Of a stretch of 64,000 nt of DNA, positions 8,476 to 16,945 are shown in pieces. The stretch spans positions 62,001 to 126,000 of the forward strand of contig JAIXWM010000008.1 of assembly GCA_027491255.1 (NCBI GenBank). Direction: 5' to 3'. Both the position numbers and the translations under genes were made by a program. The stretch comes from Rubrivivax sp. (lineage in GTDB: Bacteria > Pseudomonadota > Gammaproteobacteria > Burkholderiales > Burkholderiaceae_C). The notes under the pieces are model-generated. The model did not search any database and was not told the origin of the DNA. It saw only the letters and a list, made by a program, of their open reading frames with translations. Every line of letters begins with the position of its first letter. The first letter of the stretch is position 1.

Positions 8476-9327
8476 CTAAAGCTCGGCCGGGGTGCGCAGC
8501 CGGCGGTGACGCAGCGCCGGCACCATCCGGCGCACGGCTTGCAGGCGCTCGGCGTCGAGCTCGCCGACGACCACGCCCTCGCCCAGCGCCTGGCTGGCCA
8601 CGATCTCGCCCCAGGGGTCGACGAGCATGCTGTGGCCGAAGGTGCGCCGCCCGTTGGCATGGGTGCCGCCCTGGGCGGCGGCGAGCACGTAGCACTGGTT
8701 CTCGACGGCACGCGCGCGCAGCAGCAGCTCCCAGTGGGCGCGGCCCGTGGTCTCGGTGAAGGCCGAGGGCACGAGGAGCAGGTCGACCTCCCCCAGGGCG
8801 CGGTAGAGCTCCGGGAAGCGCACGTCGTAGCAGATCGACAGGCCCACGCGGCCGACATCGGTGTCGGCGGCCACGCACTGCCGGCCGGCCACCATGGTGC
8901 GGCTCTCGTCCAGGCTGCGCGCGCCATCCTGGAAGCTGAACAGGTGCAGCTTGTCGTAACGGGCGGCCACCCGGCCCTGCGGGTCGAACAGCAGGGCGGT
9001 GTTGGTGACCTTGGAGGGGTCAGGCGTCTTCAGCGGCAGCGAGCCGCCGGCCAGCCAGATGCCGTGCTGCCGGGCCTTGGCGGCCAGCAGGTCCTGGATC
9101 GGGCCGCTGCCCTCGGCCTCGGCGATCTGGAACTTGTCGGTCTCCGTCCAGCCGAATTGGCAGAAGTACTCGGGCAGCGACACCAGGCGCGCGCCCTGGG
9201 CTGCCGCCGCATCGATCAGGCGCGCGGCCACGGCCAGGTTCTCGTCCCGAGCCGGCGTCGAGACCATCTGGATCGCGGCGACCTTCAGCGCCGCACCCCG
9301 GGGCGCGGGCGGTGCCTGCGTGTGCAT
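8476..9327 (-). CDS. Carbon-nitrogen hydrolase (nitrilase superfamily, omega-amidase-like)
   Basis: A 283-residue cytosolic amidase with the full Glu-Lys-Cys catalytic set: Glu53 in LPEYFCQFGW, Lys126 in YDKLHLF and Cys166 in SICYDVRFPELYR. Length and motif spacing fit the Nit1/Nit2 group, which hydrolyses omega-amides of 2-oxo acids or deaminated glutathione. It starts 16 bp after the stop of the Bug receptor gene (9344-10321), so the two are probably cotranscribed. A role in releasing ammonia from an imported amide is an inference from this pairing; a housekeeping deaminated-glutathione amidase is the alternative. Confidence 0.87.
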   Translation of the reverse strand: MHTQAPPAPRGAALKVAAIQMVSTPARDENLAVAARLIDAAAAQGARLVSLPEYFCQFGWTETDKFQIAEAEGSGPIQDLLAAKARQHGIWLAGGSLPLKTPDPSKVTNTALLFDPQGRVAARYDKLHLFSFQDGARSLDESRTMVAGRQCVAADTDVGRVGLSICYDVRFPELYRALGEVDLLLVPSAFTETTGRAHWELLLRARAVENQCYVLAAAQGGTHANGRRTFGHSMLVDPWGEIVASQALGEGVVVGELDAERLQAVRRMVPALRHRRLRTPAEL

Positions 9328-9343
9328 GCCGGTGGGCCCTTCG

Positions 9344-10321
9344 TCAGTCGAGCTGGGCGTTGGAGTCGGTCACGATCTTCTTCCACAGTGCGGCGTCGCG
9401 CTGGATCAGCTCGGCAAACCGGGCCGGGCCCGCGCCCACCGGCTCGGTCACCTGCTTGATGAGCGACTCGCGCACGGCCGGCTGCGCCAGCACCGCGGTG
9501 ACGGCGCCGCCGAGGCGGTCGACCACGGCCTGCGGTGTGCCCACCGGCGCGCAGATGCCGACCCAGCCGGTGAAGGCCATGTCGGACAGCCCGAGCTCGG
9601 CCAGCGTGGGCACGTCGGGCAGCTTGGGCAGGCGCGCGCTGGTGCCCAGGGCCAGGGCCTTCACGCGGCCGCCCTCCAGCAGCGGCAGCGCGGAGATGAG
9701 GCTGTCCATCATGAGGCTGACGCGGCCGCTGGCGATGTCGGTGTAGGCGGGGGTGGTGCCCTTGTAGGGCACGTGCTGCATGTCCAGCCCGTGCCGGGCC
9801 TTCAGCGCCTCGCCGGCCAGGTGGGGCGTCGTGCCGTTGCCCGACGACCCGAAATTGAACTTGCCGGGCTGGCTGCGGGCCAGTGCGATGAAGTCCTTCA
9901 GCGTGCCGGCCGGCAGGTCGGGCGCCCCGACCCAGACCGTGGGCGTGTTGACGATGTGGCTCACCGGCACCAGGTCCTTCACGCCGTAGGACAGCTTGGA
10001 GTACAGCGCCGGTGCGACCGCCACATTGCCGGTCGCGCAGATGCTCAGCGTGTAGCCGTCGGGCGCGGCCTTGGTGACGTAGGCCACGCCCAGCGTGCCG
10101 CCGGCCCCGGGCCGGTTCTCCACCACCACCGGCTGGCCCAGCGCCTGCTGCAGGCCGGGCGCGATCTGGCGCGCCACCAGATCGTTGCCGCCGCCGGGCG
10201 GGAACGGCACCACCAGGGTGACTGTCTTGGCGGGCCAGGCCTGGGCCAGCGCGGGCAGGGGCGCGGCCACTGCAAGAGTGCACAGGGCGGCGAGGGTCAG
10301 CAGGTGCTTGCGGCTTGGCAT
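9344..10321 (-). CDS. Bug-family tripartite tricarboxylate transporter receptor
   Basis: A 325-residue periplasmic binding protein. The signal peptide MPSRKHLLTLAALC... is cleaved near ALAQ, and the mature protein begins with WPAKTVTLVVPFPPGGGND, followed by LGQPVVVENRPGAGG. The start at 10321 is chosen because it begins the signal peptide; the longer frame adds about 68 residues of non-domain sequence. It is second to last in a minus-strand series with SnoaL-like, CxxC carboxymuconolactone-decarboxylase-like and nitrilase genes, whose substrate it probably captures. No TctA/TctB partner is nearby. Confidence 0.9.
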   Translation of the reverse strand: MPSRKHLLTLAALCTLAVAAPLPALAQAWPAKTVTLVVPFPPGGGNDLVARQIAPGLQQALGQPVVVENRPGAGGTLGVAYVTKAAPDGYTLSICATGNVAVAPALYSKLSYGVKDLVPVSHIVNTPTVWVGAPDLPAGTLKDFIALARSQPGKFNFGSSGNGTTPHLAGEALKARHGLDMQHVPYKGTTPAYTDIASGRVSLMMDSLISALPLLEGGRVKALALGTSARLPKLPDVPTLAELGLSDMAFTGWVGICAPVGTPQAVVDRLGGAVTAVLAQPAVRESLIKQVTEPVGAGPARFAELIQRDAALWKKIVTDSNAQLD

Positions 10322-10484
10322 GGGAGCTCCAGGACGGGTGTGCGGCCTCTCAGGCGAGGCGTGGGCCTCGGGGCAGGGGCCCGAGGCGGCTTGCGGTGGC
10401 GGTCCGGACGCTGCGGAGCCGGGTGCCGCCGGCCCACGGCCGACGGAGCCCCATTCTGCTACGGCACGCGGCCCATCATCGCCG

Positions 10485-11099
10485 TCACCGAGCTGCCGGG
10501 TCCGGCCGCGCCGTGACCCAGGCATCGGGCCCCCAGGGGGTCACGCGCGCGCCGTCGTCGACCTGGAAGCGCTCGGGAAGGTCCTCCACCATCGCCCAGG
10601 TGGCCGCCAGGCGGCCGAAGCCGACACACATCGCGGCATACATGCCCAGTTCCACGACGGCGCGGTGATCGAAGTGCTGCGCCAGTTCGGCGTGCAGGGC
10701 GTCGTCGATCGCGAGGTGGTCGGTGGCGAGCCGCTCGGCGTAGCGCAGCGCCACCTTCTCGGCCTCGGTCAGGTCGGCGGCGTCCTGCGGCCGCTCGAGC
10801 GTGCAGACCAGCGGTTCCGTGACGCCGGCGTCCACCGCGTCGGCGTAGCGCATCGCCATGCAGCTGCGGCACTGGTTGAAGAAGGCGATGCGCAGGCGCA
10901 CCAACTCCTTCATCCGGGCCGGCAGGACGGCGTGCTGCCTCATCGCCGCGCCGAACCGCAGGTAGGCCTTGGCGATTTCCGGGTGATGGGCGCGGATGGC
11001 TGTCGGGTGGAGCTCGCGCTCGGACTTGTCGGTGCCGCTGACGAGTTCCCGCAGCTCGGCATCGAAGGCCTCGCGCGGCACGGAGGGAATCCTGGACAT
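10485..11099 (-). CDS. Carboxymuconolactone decarboxylase-like (AhpD-type) protein
   Basis: A 204-residue all-helical protein of the AhpD/CMD superfamily. The redox-type CxxC with a following conserved segment is visible as QCRSCMAMRYADA. This motif is typical of peroxidase-like members rather than the true decarboxylase. The family acts in the cytosol in thiol-dependent peroxide reduction or lactone decarboxylation. Its ATG at 11099 begins the domain and follows the SnoaL-like gene by 19 bp, so the two form an operon. The conserved histidine downstream of CxxC is replaced or shifted, so catalysis is uncertain. Confidence 0.8.
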   Translation of the reverse strand: MSRIPSVPREAFDAELRELVSGTDKSERELHPTAIRAHHPEIAKAYLRFGAAMRQHAVLPARMKELVRLRIAFFNQCRSCMAMRYADAVDAGVTEPLVCTLERPQDAADLTEAEKVALRYAERLATDHLAIDDALHAELAQHFDHRAVVELGMYAAMCVGFGRLAATWAMVEDLPERFQVDDGARVTPWGPDAWVTARPDPAAR

Positions 11100-11118
11100 C
11101 TGCGGTGCTCCCGATCGT

Positions 11119-11703
11119 TCAGGGTTGACGCGCTCCTGCGGGGGCGACGCCCGCCGGCACCGGCACGAGGCGGCTGTCGAGGTAGGTCTGCAAGCGATCC
11201 GGGAGGTCGGCCTGCTGGGGCGCTTGCCCGGGCCAACGCACGCGCATCGGCTCGCCGATGCCGGTGGCCACCTCGTCGAAGGGCAGGACGTAGCGGAAGA
11301 GGATGCGGCGCGAAGCGAACATCCAGCCGTGGTCCCCACGCACGTAGTGGTCCAGGTAGCGCAGGGAGATGCGCACGGCGCGCCCGTCTATGCACAGTTC
11401 GGCGTGGGCGTTGACCACGCCGCGGGCCGTGTCGTCGCCGATGTCATCGAAGTGCCAGCCGTGGGCGTAGTGCGCGCTGGTGGTGAAGCCCGCCGTGCGG
11501 GCGCGGTAGAACGCAATGATCGCGTCCCGCCCCCGCACGCCGTTGAACTCGCCGTCCGGGGCGAACATCAGCGCGAGCGCGGCGAAGTCCCGGTCGTCCA
11601 CCGCCATGCCGTAGCGGGCGATGAGTTCGCCCAGTTGCTGCCGGGTGTCGACGCGGCGCAGCAGGGCGGCCAGTGAAGAGAGATCGGTCTCGGTGGTGGA
11701 CAT
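11119..11703 (-). CDS. SnoaL/NTF2-like domain protein
   Basis: A 194-residue protein. After an N-terminal helix it has the SnoaL_4-type fold (LGELIARYGMAVDDRDF, then APDGEFNG and GRDAIIAFYRAR), followed by paired strands with histidines in SAHYAHGWHF. Bacterial members are often small subunits of aromatic dioxygenases or cofactor-free isomerases and hydratases. It is the first gene of the minus-strand series 11703-7959 and precedes the AhpD-like gene by 19 bp. Substrate and exact activity cannot be inferred. Confidence 0.75.
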   Translation of the reverse strand: MSTTETDLSSLAALLRRVDTRQQLGELIARYGMAVDDRDFAALALMFAPDGEFNGVRGRDAIIAFYRARTAGFTTSAHYAHGWHFDDIGDDTARGVVNAHAELCIDGRAVRISLRYLDHYVRGDHGWMFASRRILFRYVLPFDEVATGIGEPMRVRWPGQAPQQADLPDRLQTYLDSRLVPVPAGVAPAGARQP

Positions 11704-12057
11704 GATCGCCGGCCTTCGTGCGTTGCTGGTCGTGACAGGACGGCTCGATTGTGTCGTCCGGCGGTCGGGCCTGTCACGTGGCTTGTGGCGGCGGCACCGG
11801 GCAACGGTTGCGCTGCGCGCGACGCGGTGGCCGGCGCGGCGCTGGCGCCAACGGCGGGGCCTGGCGTCGGCGTCGCGGATGGCAGCGGCGCCCGTGCCGG
11901 ATGGACCGGCGGCCCGACCCGGCATACGATGGCTTCCTGCGGCCCGCCGCGGGTTGCGTCGTGCCGCTCGACCCCCGCCGCAGCGCGCTGCCGCCGGCCA
12001 CAGGCGGGGCGGCCGGGGCGCCCATCCAAGACCCACATGCACCAGGAGACGTTCATC
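11704..12057. other. Divergent 354-bp control region
   Basis: This gap lies between the SnoaL-like gene (minus) and a Bug receptor (plus) and must hold the promoters of both. An 8-bp inverted repeat GTGACAGG (11732-11739) / CCTGTCAC (11770-11777) encloses a shorter GGACG/CGTCC pair (11738-11742/11755-11759). It could be an operator or a leader hairpin. No regulator gene is adjacent and no convincing -35/-10 pair was found. Confidence 0.35.
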
Positions 12058-13059
12058 GTGCCTTCCCACCCAGACTTCCAGCGCCGCGGCCGCCTGCGCG
12101 CGGGCCTGTCCCTGGTCCTTGGCCTGTCGGCACTGTTCACGACGCCGATGGCGCTGGCGCAGGACTACCCGACCAAGCCCTTGCGCCTGGTCGTGGGCTT
12201 TGCCCCTGGCAGCACGACGGACACGCTGGCGCGCCTGGTGGCGCTGAAGATGGGCGAGTCCCTGGGCCAGCAGATCGTCGTGGACAACCGCGCCGGTGCC
12301 GGCGGCAACCTCGGCGCCGATCTCGTGGCCAAGGCCGCACCGGACGGCTACACGCTGCTGCTGGCGCCGAGCAGCCACGCGATCAATCCCAGCCTCTACC
12401 CGAAGATCCCGTTCAAGACCGAGACCGCGTTCGCGCCCATCGGCCTGATCGGCGAGGCGCCGCTGCTGCTGGTGGCGCATCCCTCCTTCCCCGCCAACAG
12501 CGTGAAGGAGTTGATCGAGCTGGCCAGGTCCCGGCCCGACACGCTGAACTACGCCTCCGGCGGCGTCGGCTCGCCCAGCCACCTGGCCATGGAGGTGCTG
12601 CGCAGCAGCGCCGGCATCCAGATCACGCACGTGCCCTTCAAGGGCGGCAACGAGCTGCTCACCGCGCTCGTGGGCGGCCAGGTGCAGATGACGCCCACCG
12701 GCATGCTGATCGGCCTGCCCCTGGTCAAGCAGGGCCGGCTCAAGCCGCTGGCCGTCACCGGCAGCCGGCGCATCGCCATCGCCCCCGAGGTGCCGACGGT
12801 GGCCGAGTCCGGGCTGCCGGGCTACGCGGTCACCGGCTGGTGGGGGCTGCTGGCGCCCGCCGGCACGCCGGCGGCGATCGTCGCGCGCCTGAACCGCGAA
12901 CTGGTGAAGGTGCTCAACGCGCCCGATGTGCGCGACAGGCTGCGCAACGACGGCATCGAGGGCGGCGGCGGCACGGCCGAGGAATTCGACGCCTTCATCA
13001 AGCGCGAGCTGGTCAAGTGGGGCAAGGCGGTCAGGGAGTCCGGCGCGAAGGTCGATTGA
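12058..13059 (+). CDS. Bug-family tripartite tricarboxylate transporter receptor
   Basis: A 333-residue periplasmic receptor with a signal peptide ending near PMALAQ. The mature domain starts DYPTKPLRLVVGFAPGS and carries LGQQIVVDNRAGAGGN. The GTG at 12058 is chosen because AGGAGA (12043-12048) lies about 9 bp upstream; an in-frame ATG at 12037 would place that ribosome-binding site inside the gene. It diverges from the 11703-7959 operon, which contains another Bug receptor, so the locus has two receptors of different sequence facing the same enzymes. Confidence 0.88.
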   Translation: MPSHPDFQRRGRLRAGLSLVLGLSALFTTPMALAQDYPTKPLRLVVGFAPGSTTDTLARLVALKMGESLGQQIVVDNRAGAGGNLGADLVAKAAPDGYTLLLAPSSHAINPSLYPKIPFKTETAFAPIGLIGEAPLLLVAHPSFPANSVKELIELARSRPDTLNYASGGVGSPSHLAMEVLRSSAGIQITHVPFKGGNELLTALVGGQVQMTPTGMLIGLPLVKQGRLKPLAVTGSRRIAIAPEVPTVAESGLPGYAVTGWWGLLAPAGTPAAIVARLNRELVKVLNAPDVRDRLRNDGIEGGGGTAEEFDAFIKRELVKWGKAVRESGAKVD

Positions 13060-13088
13060 ACCGACGCCGGGCCGCAAGGCCCCGACGC

Positions 13089-13142
13089 GGTACGGGTGGC
13101 ACGGGCGGTACGTGCGGCAAGGGCGGCAAGGGCGGCACGAGG
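13089..13142. repeat. Six imperfect 9-bp tandem repeats
   Basis: Successive units read GGTACGGGT, GGCACGGGC, GGTACGTGC, GGCAAGGGC, GGCAAGGGC and GGCACGAGG. They fill part of the gap between the convergent Bug receptor and LysR genes. The period of nine makes a Gly-rich reading frame, but no supported gene uses it. Confidence 0.7.
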
Positions 13143-13188
13143 CGGGCAGGCCTGCGGCTGCGGCGTCCGGGCCGTGCGCTGCAGACCC

Positions 13189-14121
13189 TCACGCCGCAGC
13201 CACGGGCGGTCGCGGGCTTGGAGGTCTCGCCTGGCCGCGATCGGCCGGCTCCGACAGGCGCCGGGCCAGGTAGTCGATGAAGACGCGAACCTTGGCCGGC
13301 AGCAGCCGGGTTTCGGTCAGGGCATAGGCCTGGCTCGGGGGCGGCGCCCACTCGGGCAGCACCCGCATCAGCCGGCCTTCGGCGACGTCCTCGGCGGCCC
13401 ACGTTTCGGTGGTCACCATGATGCCCAGGCCCGCCAGCGCCAGCTGGCGCAGCATGCCCACGTTGTTGGCCACGAACCGTCCGCTCACCTCCACCACCTG
13501 CGCCGGGCCCCCGGCCCGCGGGTGCAGGGTCCAGGGGCCGTCGCGCATGCGCAGGCATTCATGCGCCGACAGCGCCTGCGGCGTCGAGGGGCCGGCGTGC
13601 TGGGCCAGGTAGGCGGGCGATGCATACAGGCCGCAATCCATCGACGCGATGTGCCGGGCGATCAGGTTCTGCTCCTTCGGCAAGCCCATGCGGATGGCCA
13701 CATCCACCGAGCCTTCGACGAGGTTGGCCTGGGCCGGCGTCAGGTCGAGCTCGAACCGGATGCCGGGATGGAGCAGGCAGAAGTCGGCGAGGACGGGACT
13801 GAGGAACATCACGCTGAAATCCACCGGCAAGGAGGCGCGGATGACGCCGCTGGGCCGGGCTTGCAGGTGGGTGAGCTCCAGATGCGCCAGTTCGGCTTCC
13901 TGCACGATGCGCTGACAGTTCTCGAAGTACAGGCGCCCGCCTTCGGTCAGCTCCACCCGGCGCGTCGTGCGGTTGAACAGCCGCAGCCCCACGTCATGCT
14001 CGAGCTCGGCGATCCGGCGCGACACGGTCGAGCCCGGCAGGCCCAGCGCCTCGGCGGCACGGCGAAAGCTGCTGGCCTTGGCGACGGCGACGAACACGTG
14101 CATGTTCCTGAAGATGTCCAT
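13189..14121 (-). CDS. LysR-family transcriptional regulator
   Basis: A 310-residue regulator with the N-terminal winged helix-turn-helix (MDIFRNMHVFVAVAKASSF, then STVSRRIAELE) and a periplasmic-binding-protein-like effector domain. It belongs to the branch with the linker RLFNRTTRRVELTEGG, common among regulators of small redox genes. The ATG at 14121 has AGGA about 12 bp upstream and starts the domain; a longer frame begins at 14148. It is divergent from the membrane protein/pirin/ene-reductase group (14226-16845), its likely target. TGATT-N16-AATCA (14126-14151) in the 104-bp gap is a weak candidate binding site. Confidence 0.9.
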   Translation of the reverse strand: MDIFRNMHVFVAVAKASSFRRAAEALGLPGSTVSRRIAELEHDVGLRLFNRTTRRVELTEGGRLYFENCQRIVQEAELAHLELTHLQARPSGVIRASLPVDFSVMFLSPVLADFCLLHPGIRFELDLTPAQANLVEGSVDVAIRMGLPKEQNLIARHIASMDCGLYASPAYLAQHAGPSTPQALSAHECLRMRDGPWTLHPRAGGPAQVVEVSGRFVANNVGMLRQLALAGLGIMVTTETWAAEDVAEGRLMRVLPEWAPPPSQAYALTETRLLPAKVRVFIDYLARRLSEPADRGQARPPSPRPPVAAA

Positions 14122-14225
14122 GTGCTGATTATTCCTGGAGTGGATCAATCATTTCCAGATAGCCATCTTTATGCCGCCTGCGCAAGTTTCGAGAATGGCC
14201 CCATCACTACTTCAGAGAGGCCTCG

Positions 14226-14723
14226 ATGACCCCACCGAATGCACGTCCCGCACTGCGCACGCCCGCCCGCATCGGTGCCTGGCTCTTCGCCCTGTGGGGC
14301 GTGTTGCACGTCTGGGTGGGCGCCGAGGGCGTGCGCCAGTACCTGAGCGCCGGCACGGTGGGGTTGTGGAACATGGTGATCGGCGGTCATGCCGTCCCCC
14401 GCGCAGCCTTCGTGCACGCCAGCGATGCGGCCACGGCCTTCGCGCACGGGCAACTGCTGCTGAACTTCACCCTCGACGTGGGCGGCTACGGCGTGCTGGG
14501 CTTTGTCGTCGCCTGGCTGATCCTGAGCGCGCGCGCGCCCTGGCCGGGCTACCTGATCGGCCTCGTGGTGATCGGCATCTGCGACCTGGCCTTCCTGTTC
14601 GCGCAGGTCGTCCCCGGCGTGATCGAGCTGAACGCGGGAACCGTCGGCGGGCCGGTGCTGTGGTTCCTGGCGGTGCTGATCACCCCTCTCGGGCTGGTCC
14701 CGCGCACGGGGGCGGCGGCCTGA
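14226..14723 (+). CDS. Hypothetical four-helix inner-membrane protein
   Basis: A 165-residue protein with four predicted membrane segments: around residues 18-37 (IGAWLFALWGVLHVWV), 75-103, 112-135 (IGLVVIGICDLAFLFAQ) and 143-158 (VLWFLAVLITPLGL). I do not recognise the family. It is the first gene divergent from the LysR regulator, and its TGA overlaps the ATG of the pirin gene, so translation of the two is coupled. A role in redox or stress response alongside pirin and the ene-reductase is inferred from position only. Confidence 0.7.
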   Translation: MTPPNARPALRTPARIGAWLFALWGVLHVWVGAEGVRQYLSAGTVGLWNMVIGGHAVPRAAFVHASDAATAFAHGQLLLNFTLDVGGYGVLGFVVAWLILSARAPWPGYLIGLVVIGICDLAFLFAQVVPGVIELNAGTVGGPVLWFLAVLITPLGLVPRTGAAA

Positions 14724-15556
14724 TGTCCAAGCCGCACCGCACCATCGCGCTGCGCCACCCCGGGCATCGCCACGGGCCGATCACACGCCTGATCAGCCCG
14801 GGCCAGGAGGGGGCGCGGACCAAGCCCTTCGTTTTCCTGGATGACGTCGAAGCCCCCGCGGGCGCCGGCCCCCGATTCGGATTTCACCCGCACTCGGGCA
14901 TCGCGACGCTGACTTTTCCGCTGACCTTCGACATCGAGCACGAGGCTTCGACCGGGCAGGTGGATCTGGTCCGCCAGAGGGGGGTCGAGTGGGTCCTGGC
15001 CGGCGGTGGGATCTGGCACCGCGGCCGGCCCCTGGCGGCACCGGGCAGCGGGCCGCTGAGGGCCTTCCAGCTGTGGCTGGCGATGCCGCCGTCCCATGAA
15101 CTGGCAGAGCCCGACACCCGCTTCATCCAGCCCCACGAAGTGCCCCGCAGCGGCCCGGCAACGGTCTTGCTCGGATCGCACGGGGGCATGGCGAGCCCGC
15201 TGGCCACCCCGCTGGATGCCAACTGCCTTTGGGTCGAGCTTGGCGACGGCGAGTCCTGGACATACGCGCCACCCCCGACGCACCGCAGCGCCTGGCTGTT
15301 CGCGCAGCGCGGGCGCCTGGAGGTGGGCGGCGCGCAACTCGAGCGGGAACTGGCGATCTTCGAGGAGGGTGACGGTCTCCTGCGCGTGCGCGCGGTGGGC
15401 GACTGCGGCTTCCTGCTCGGCTCGGCCGCCCCTCACCCGCATGACCTCGTGCTCGGGTCCCACTCGGTACACACCCACCCGGGCGCCTTGGCCGCCGGCA
15501 CCCGGCGCATCATGGACATCGGGCAAGAACTGCGAAGGGAGGGAAAGCTGACCTGA
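14723..15556 (+). CDS. Pirin-family protein
   Basis: A 277-residue bicupin. The N-terminal cupin carries the pirin metal site as HPHSG with a later histidine in DIEHEAS, plus the LAGGGIWHRG strand. The C-terminal cupin is less conserved. Bacterial pirins bind iron and either oxidise flavonoids (quercetinase) or modulate enzymes such as pyruvate dehydrogenase. The start overlaps the previous stop (TGATG). It sits in a LysR-controlled group with an ene-reductase, a frequent pairing in electrophile or oxidative-stress responses. Confidence 0.87.
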   Translation: MSKPHRTIALRHPGHRHGPITRLISPGQEGARTKPFVFLDDVEAPAGAGPRFGFHPHSGIATLTFPLTFDIEHEASTGQVDLVRQRGVEWVLAGGGIWHRGRPLAAPGSGPLRAFQLWLAMPPSHELAEPDTRFIQPHEVPRSGPATVLLGSHGGMASPLATPLDANCLWVELGDGESWTYAPPPTHRSAWLFAQRGRLEVGGAQLERELAIFEEGDGLLRVRAVGDCGFLLGSAAPHPHDLVLGSHSVHTHPGALAAGTRRIMDIGQELRREGKLT

Positions 15557-15771
15557 GCGCGCCCGTTTTCCTGCCCTGGGGCGGTTCGAACGCCCCGGGT
15601 CCGGCATCCCGCGGATGGCACGGCACCTCCATGCCCCAGGGGCTGCACACCGCAGCGCTGTCGGGCCCACGCCCGGCCCGCTCTTGCCGTTTGCAAGGCT
15701 GTCCCCATTTGTTTTCGTTCGCCGGCCTGGGCACCCCCGGGGCGCCCGCCAGCCTTTTTCCTGGAGTTCTC

Positions 15772-16845
15772 ATGCTGTTCGACCCGATCCGCATCCGATC
15801 GCTGACGCTGTCCAACCGCACCGTCATGTCGCCGATGACGCGCAGCCGCGCGCTCGGCAACCTGCCCAATGCGCTGATGGCCACTTACTACGCGCAGCGA
15901 GCCGGCGCCGGCTTGATCGTCACGGAAGGCGTGTCGCCGTCACCCAACGGGCTGGGCTATGCCCGCATCCCCGGCCTGTTCAACGAGGCCCAGGCGCAGG
16001 CCTGGAAAGCGGTGACCGACGCCGTGCATGCCCGCGGTGGGCGCATCGTCGTGCAGTTGATGCACACCGGTCGCGTGGCCCACGTGGCCAACCTGCCCGC
16101 AAGCGCCGAGGTGCTGGGTCCGGTGGATGGCGCCTGCCCGGGTGAGATGTGGACCGACAGCCAGCAGATGCAGCCCCACTCCAGCGCCCGCGCGATGACG
16201 GCGCAGGACATCCAGCGCAGCATCGACGAGTTTGCGCAGGCCTGCCGCCTGGCCATGCAGGCCGGCTTCGACGGCGTGGAGCTGCACGCGGCCAACGGCT
16301 ACCTGATCGAGCAGTTCCTCAACGCCAACGTCAACCAGCGCACCGACGGCTGGGGCGGCAGCATCGAGGCCCGCAACCGCTTCGCGCTCGAGGTGGCGCG
16401 TGCCTGTGCCGCGGCCATCGGCGCCGACAAGGTCGGCATCCGCCTGTCACCGCACGGCGCCTTCAACGCCACCGGCACCTTCCCGGAAGTGGAGGCGCAG
16501 GTCGAGGCCCTGGTGGCCGGGCTGTCGTCGCTGGGCCTGCTCTACGTGCACCTGCTGGACCACTCGGCCATGGGCGCGCCGCCCGTGCCGGCCGCGCTCA
16601 AGCGCCGCCTGCGCCAGACCTTCCAGGGCCCGTTCATCCTGGCCGGCGGTTTCGATGCGTCCAGCGCCGAGGCGGCACTGCAGGCCGGGGAAGCCGACCT
16701 GATCGCCTTCGGCCGCCCCTTCCTCGCCAACCCGGACCTGGTGCAGCGCATGCAGACCGGCGCGGCACTGAACGCGCCCGACATGACCACCCTGTACACG
16801 GCCGACGCCAAGGGCTACACCGACTACCCGTCTCTGGCGGGGTGA
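15772..16845 (+). CDS. NADH:flavin oxidoreductase (Old Yellow Enzyme family)
   Basis: A 357-residue FMN barrel enzyme of the NemA/xenobiotic-reductase group. It shows the N-terminal SNRTVMSPMTRSRA, the substrate-loop ATYYAQRAGAGLIVTEG, the active-site pair in VQLMHTGRVAH and ELHAANGYLIEQFL, and the FMN phosphate site AFGRPFLANPD. It reduces activated C=C bonds or nitro groups with NAD(P)H in the cytosol. The ATG at 15772 starts the domain after CTGGAG. It is 215 bp downstream of pirin, so it may have its own promoter, but the common direction suggests shared LysR control. Confidence 0.9.
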   Translation: MLFDPIRIRSLTLSNRTVMSPMTRSRALGNLPNALMATYYAQRAGAGLIVTEGVSPSPNGLGYARIPGLFNEAQAQAWKAVTDAVHARGGRIVVQLMHTGRVAHVANLPASAEVLGPVDGACPGEMWTDSQQMQPHSSARAMTAQDIQRSIDEFAQACRLAMQAGFDGVELHAANGYLIEQFLNANVNQRTDGWGGSIEARNRFALEVARACAAAIGADKVGIRLSPHGAFNATGTFPEVEAQVEALVAGLSSLGLLYVHLLDHSAMGAPPVPAALKRRLRQTFQGPFILAGGFDASSAEAALQAGEADLIAFGRPFLANPDLVQRMQTGAALNAPDMTTLYTADAKGYTDYPSLAG

Positions 16846-16945
16846 GGCCCGTTGCCTCGAGGCCACGGGGCGGATTCGCGCGGCTGGCGTCTTGCCGCGC
16901 GGGGTGCGCCGCGCCACCTGACGCCGGTCCGGCGTTGCCCTGCGC

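Noticed and set aside
9770..12630. CACGTG hexamers that might be further parS sites (for example in the Bug genes)
   Set aside because: They arise from the conserved THVPYKG-type codons of Bug receptors (ACG CAC GTG CCC) and lack the TGTTNC/GRAACA flanks of parS.
11119..13077. 652-codon minus-strand frame that would fuse a long N-terminal region to the SnoaL-like protein
   Set aside because: The upstream part is antisense to the Bug gene at 12058; the real start at 11703 begins the recognised domain.
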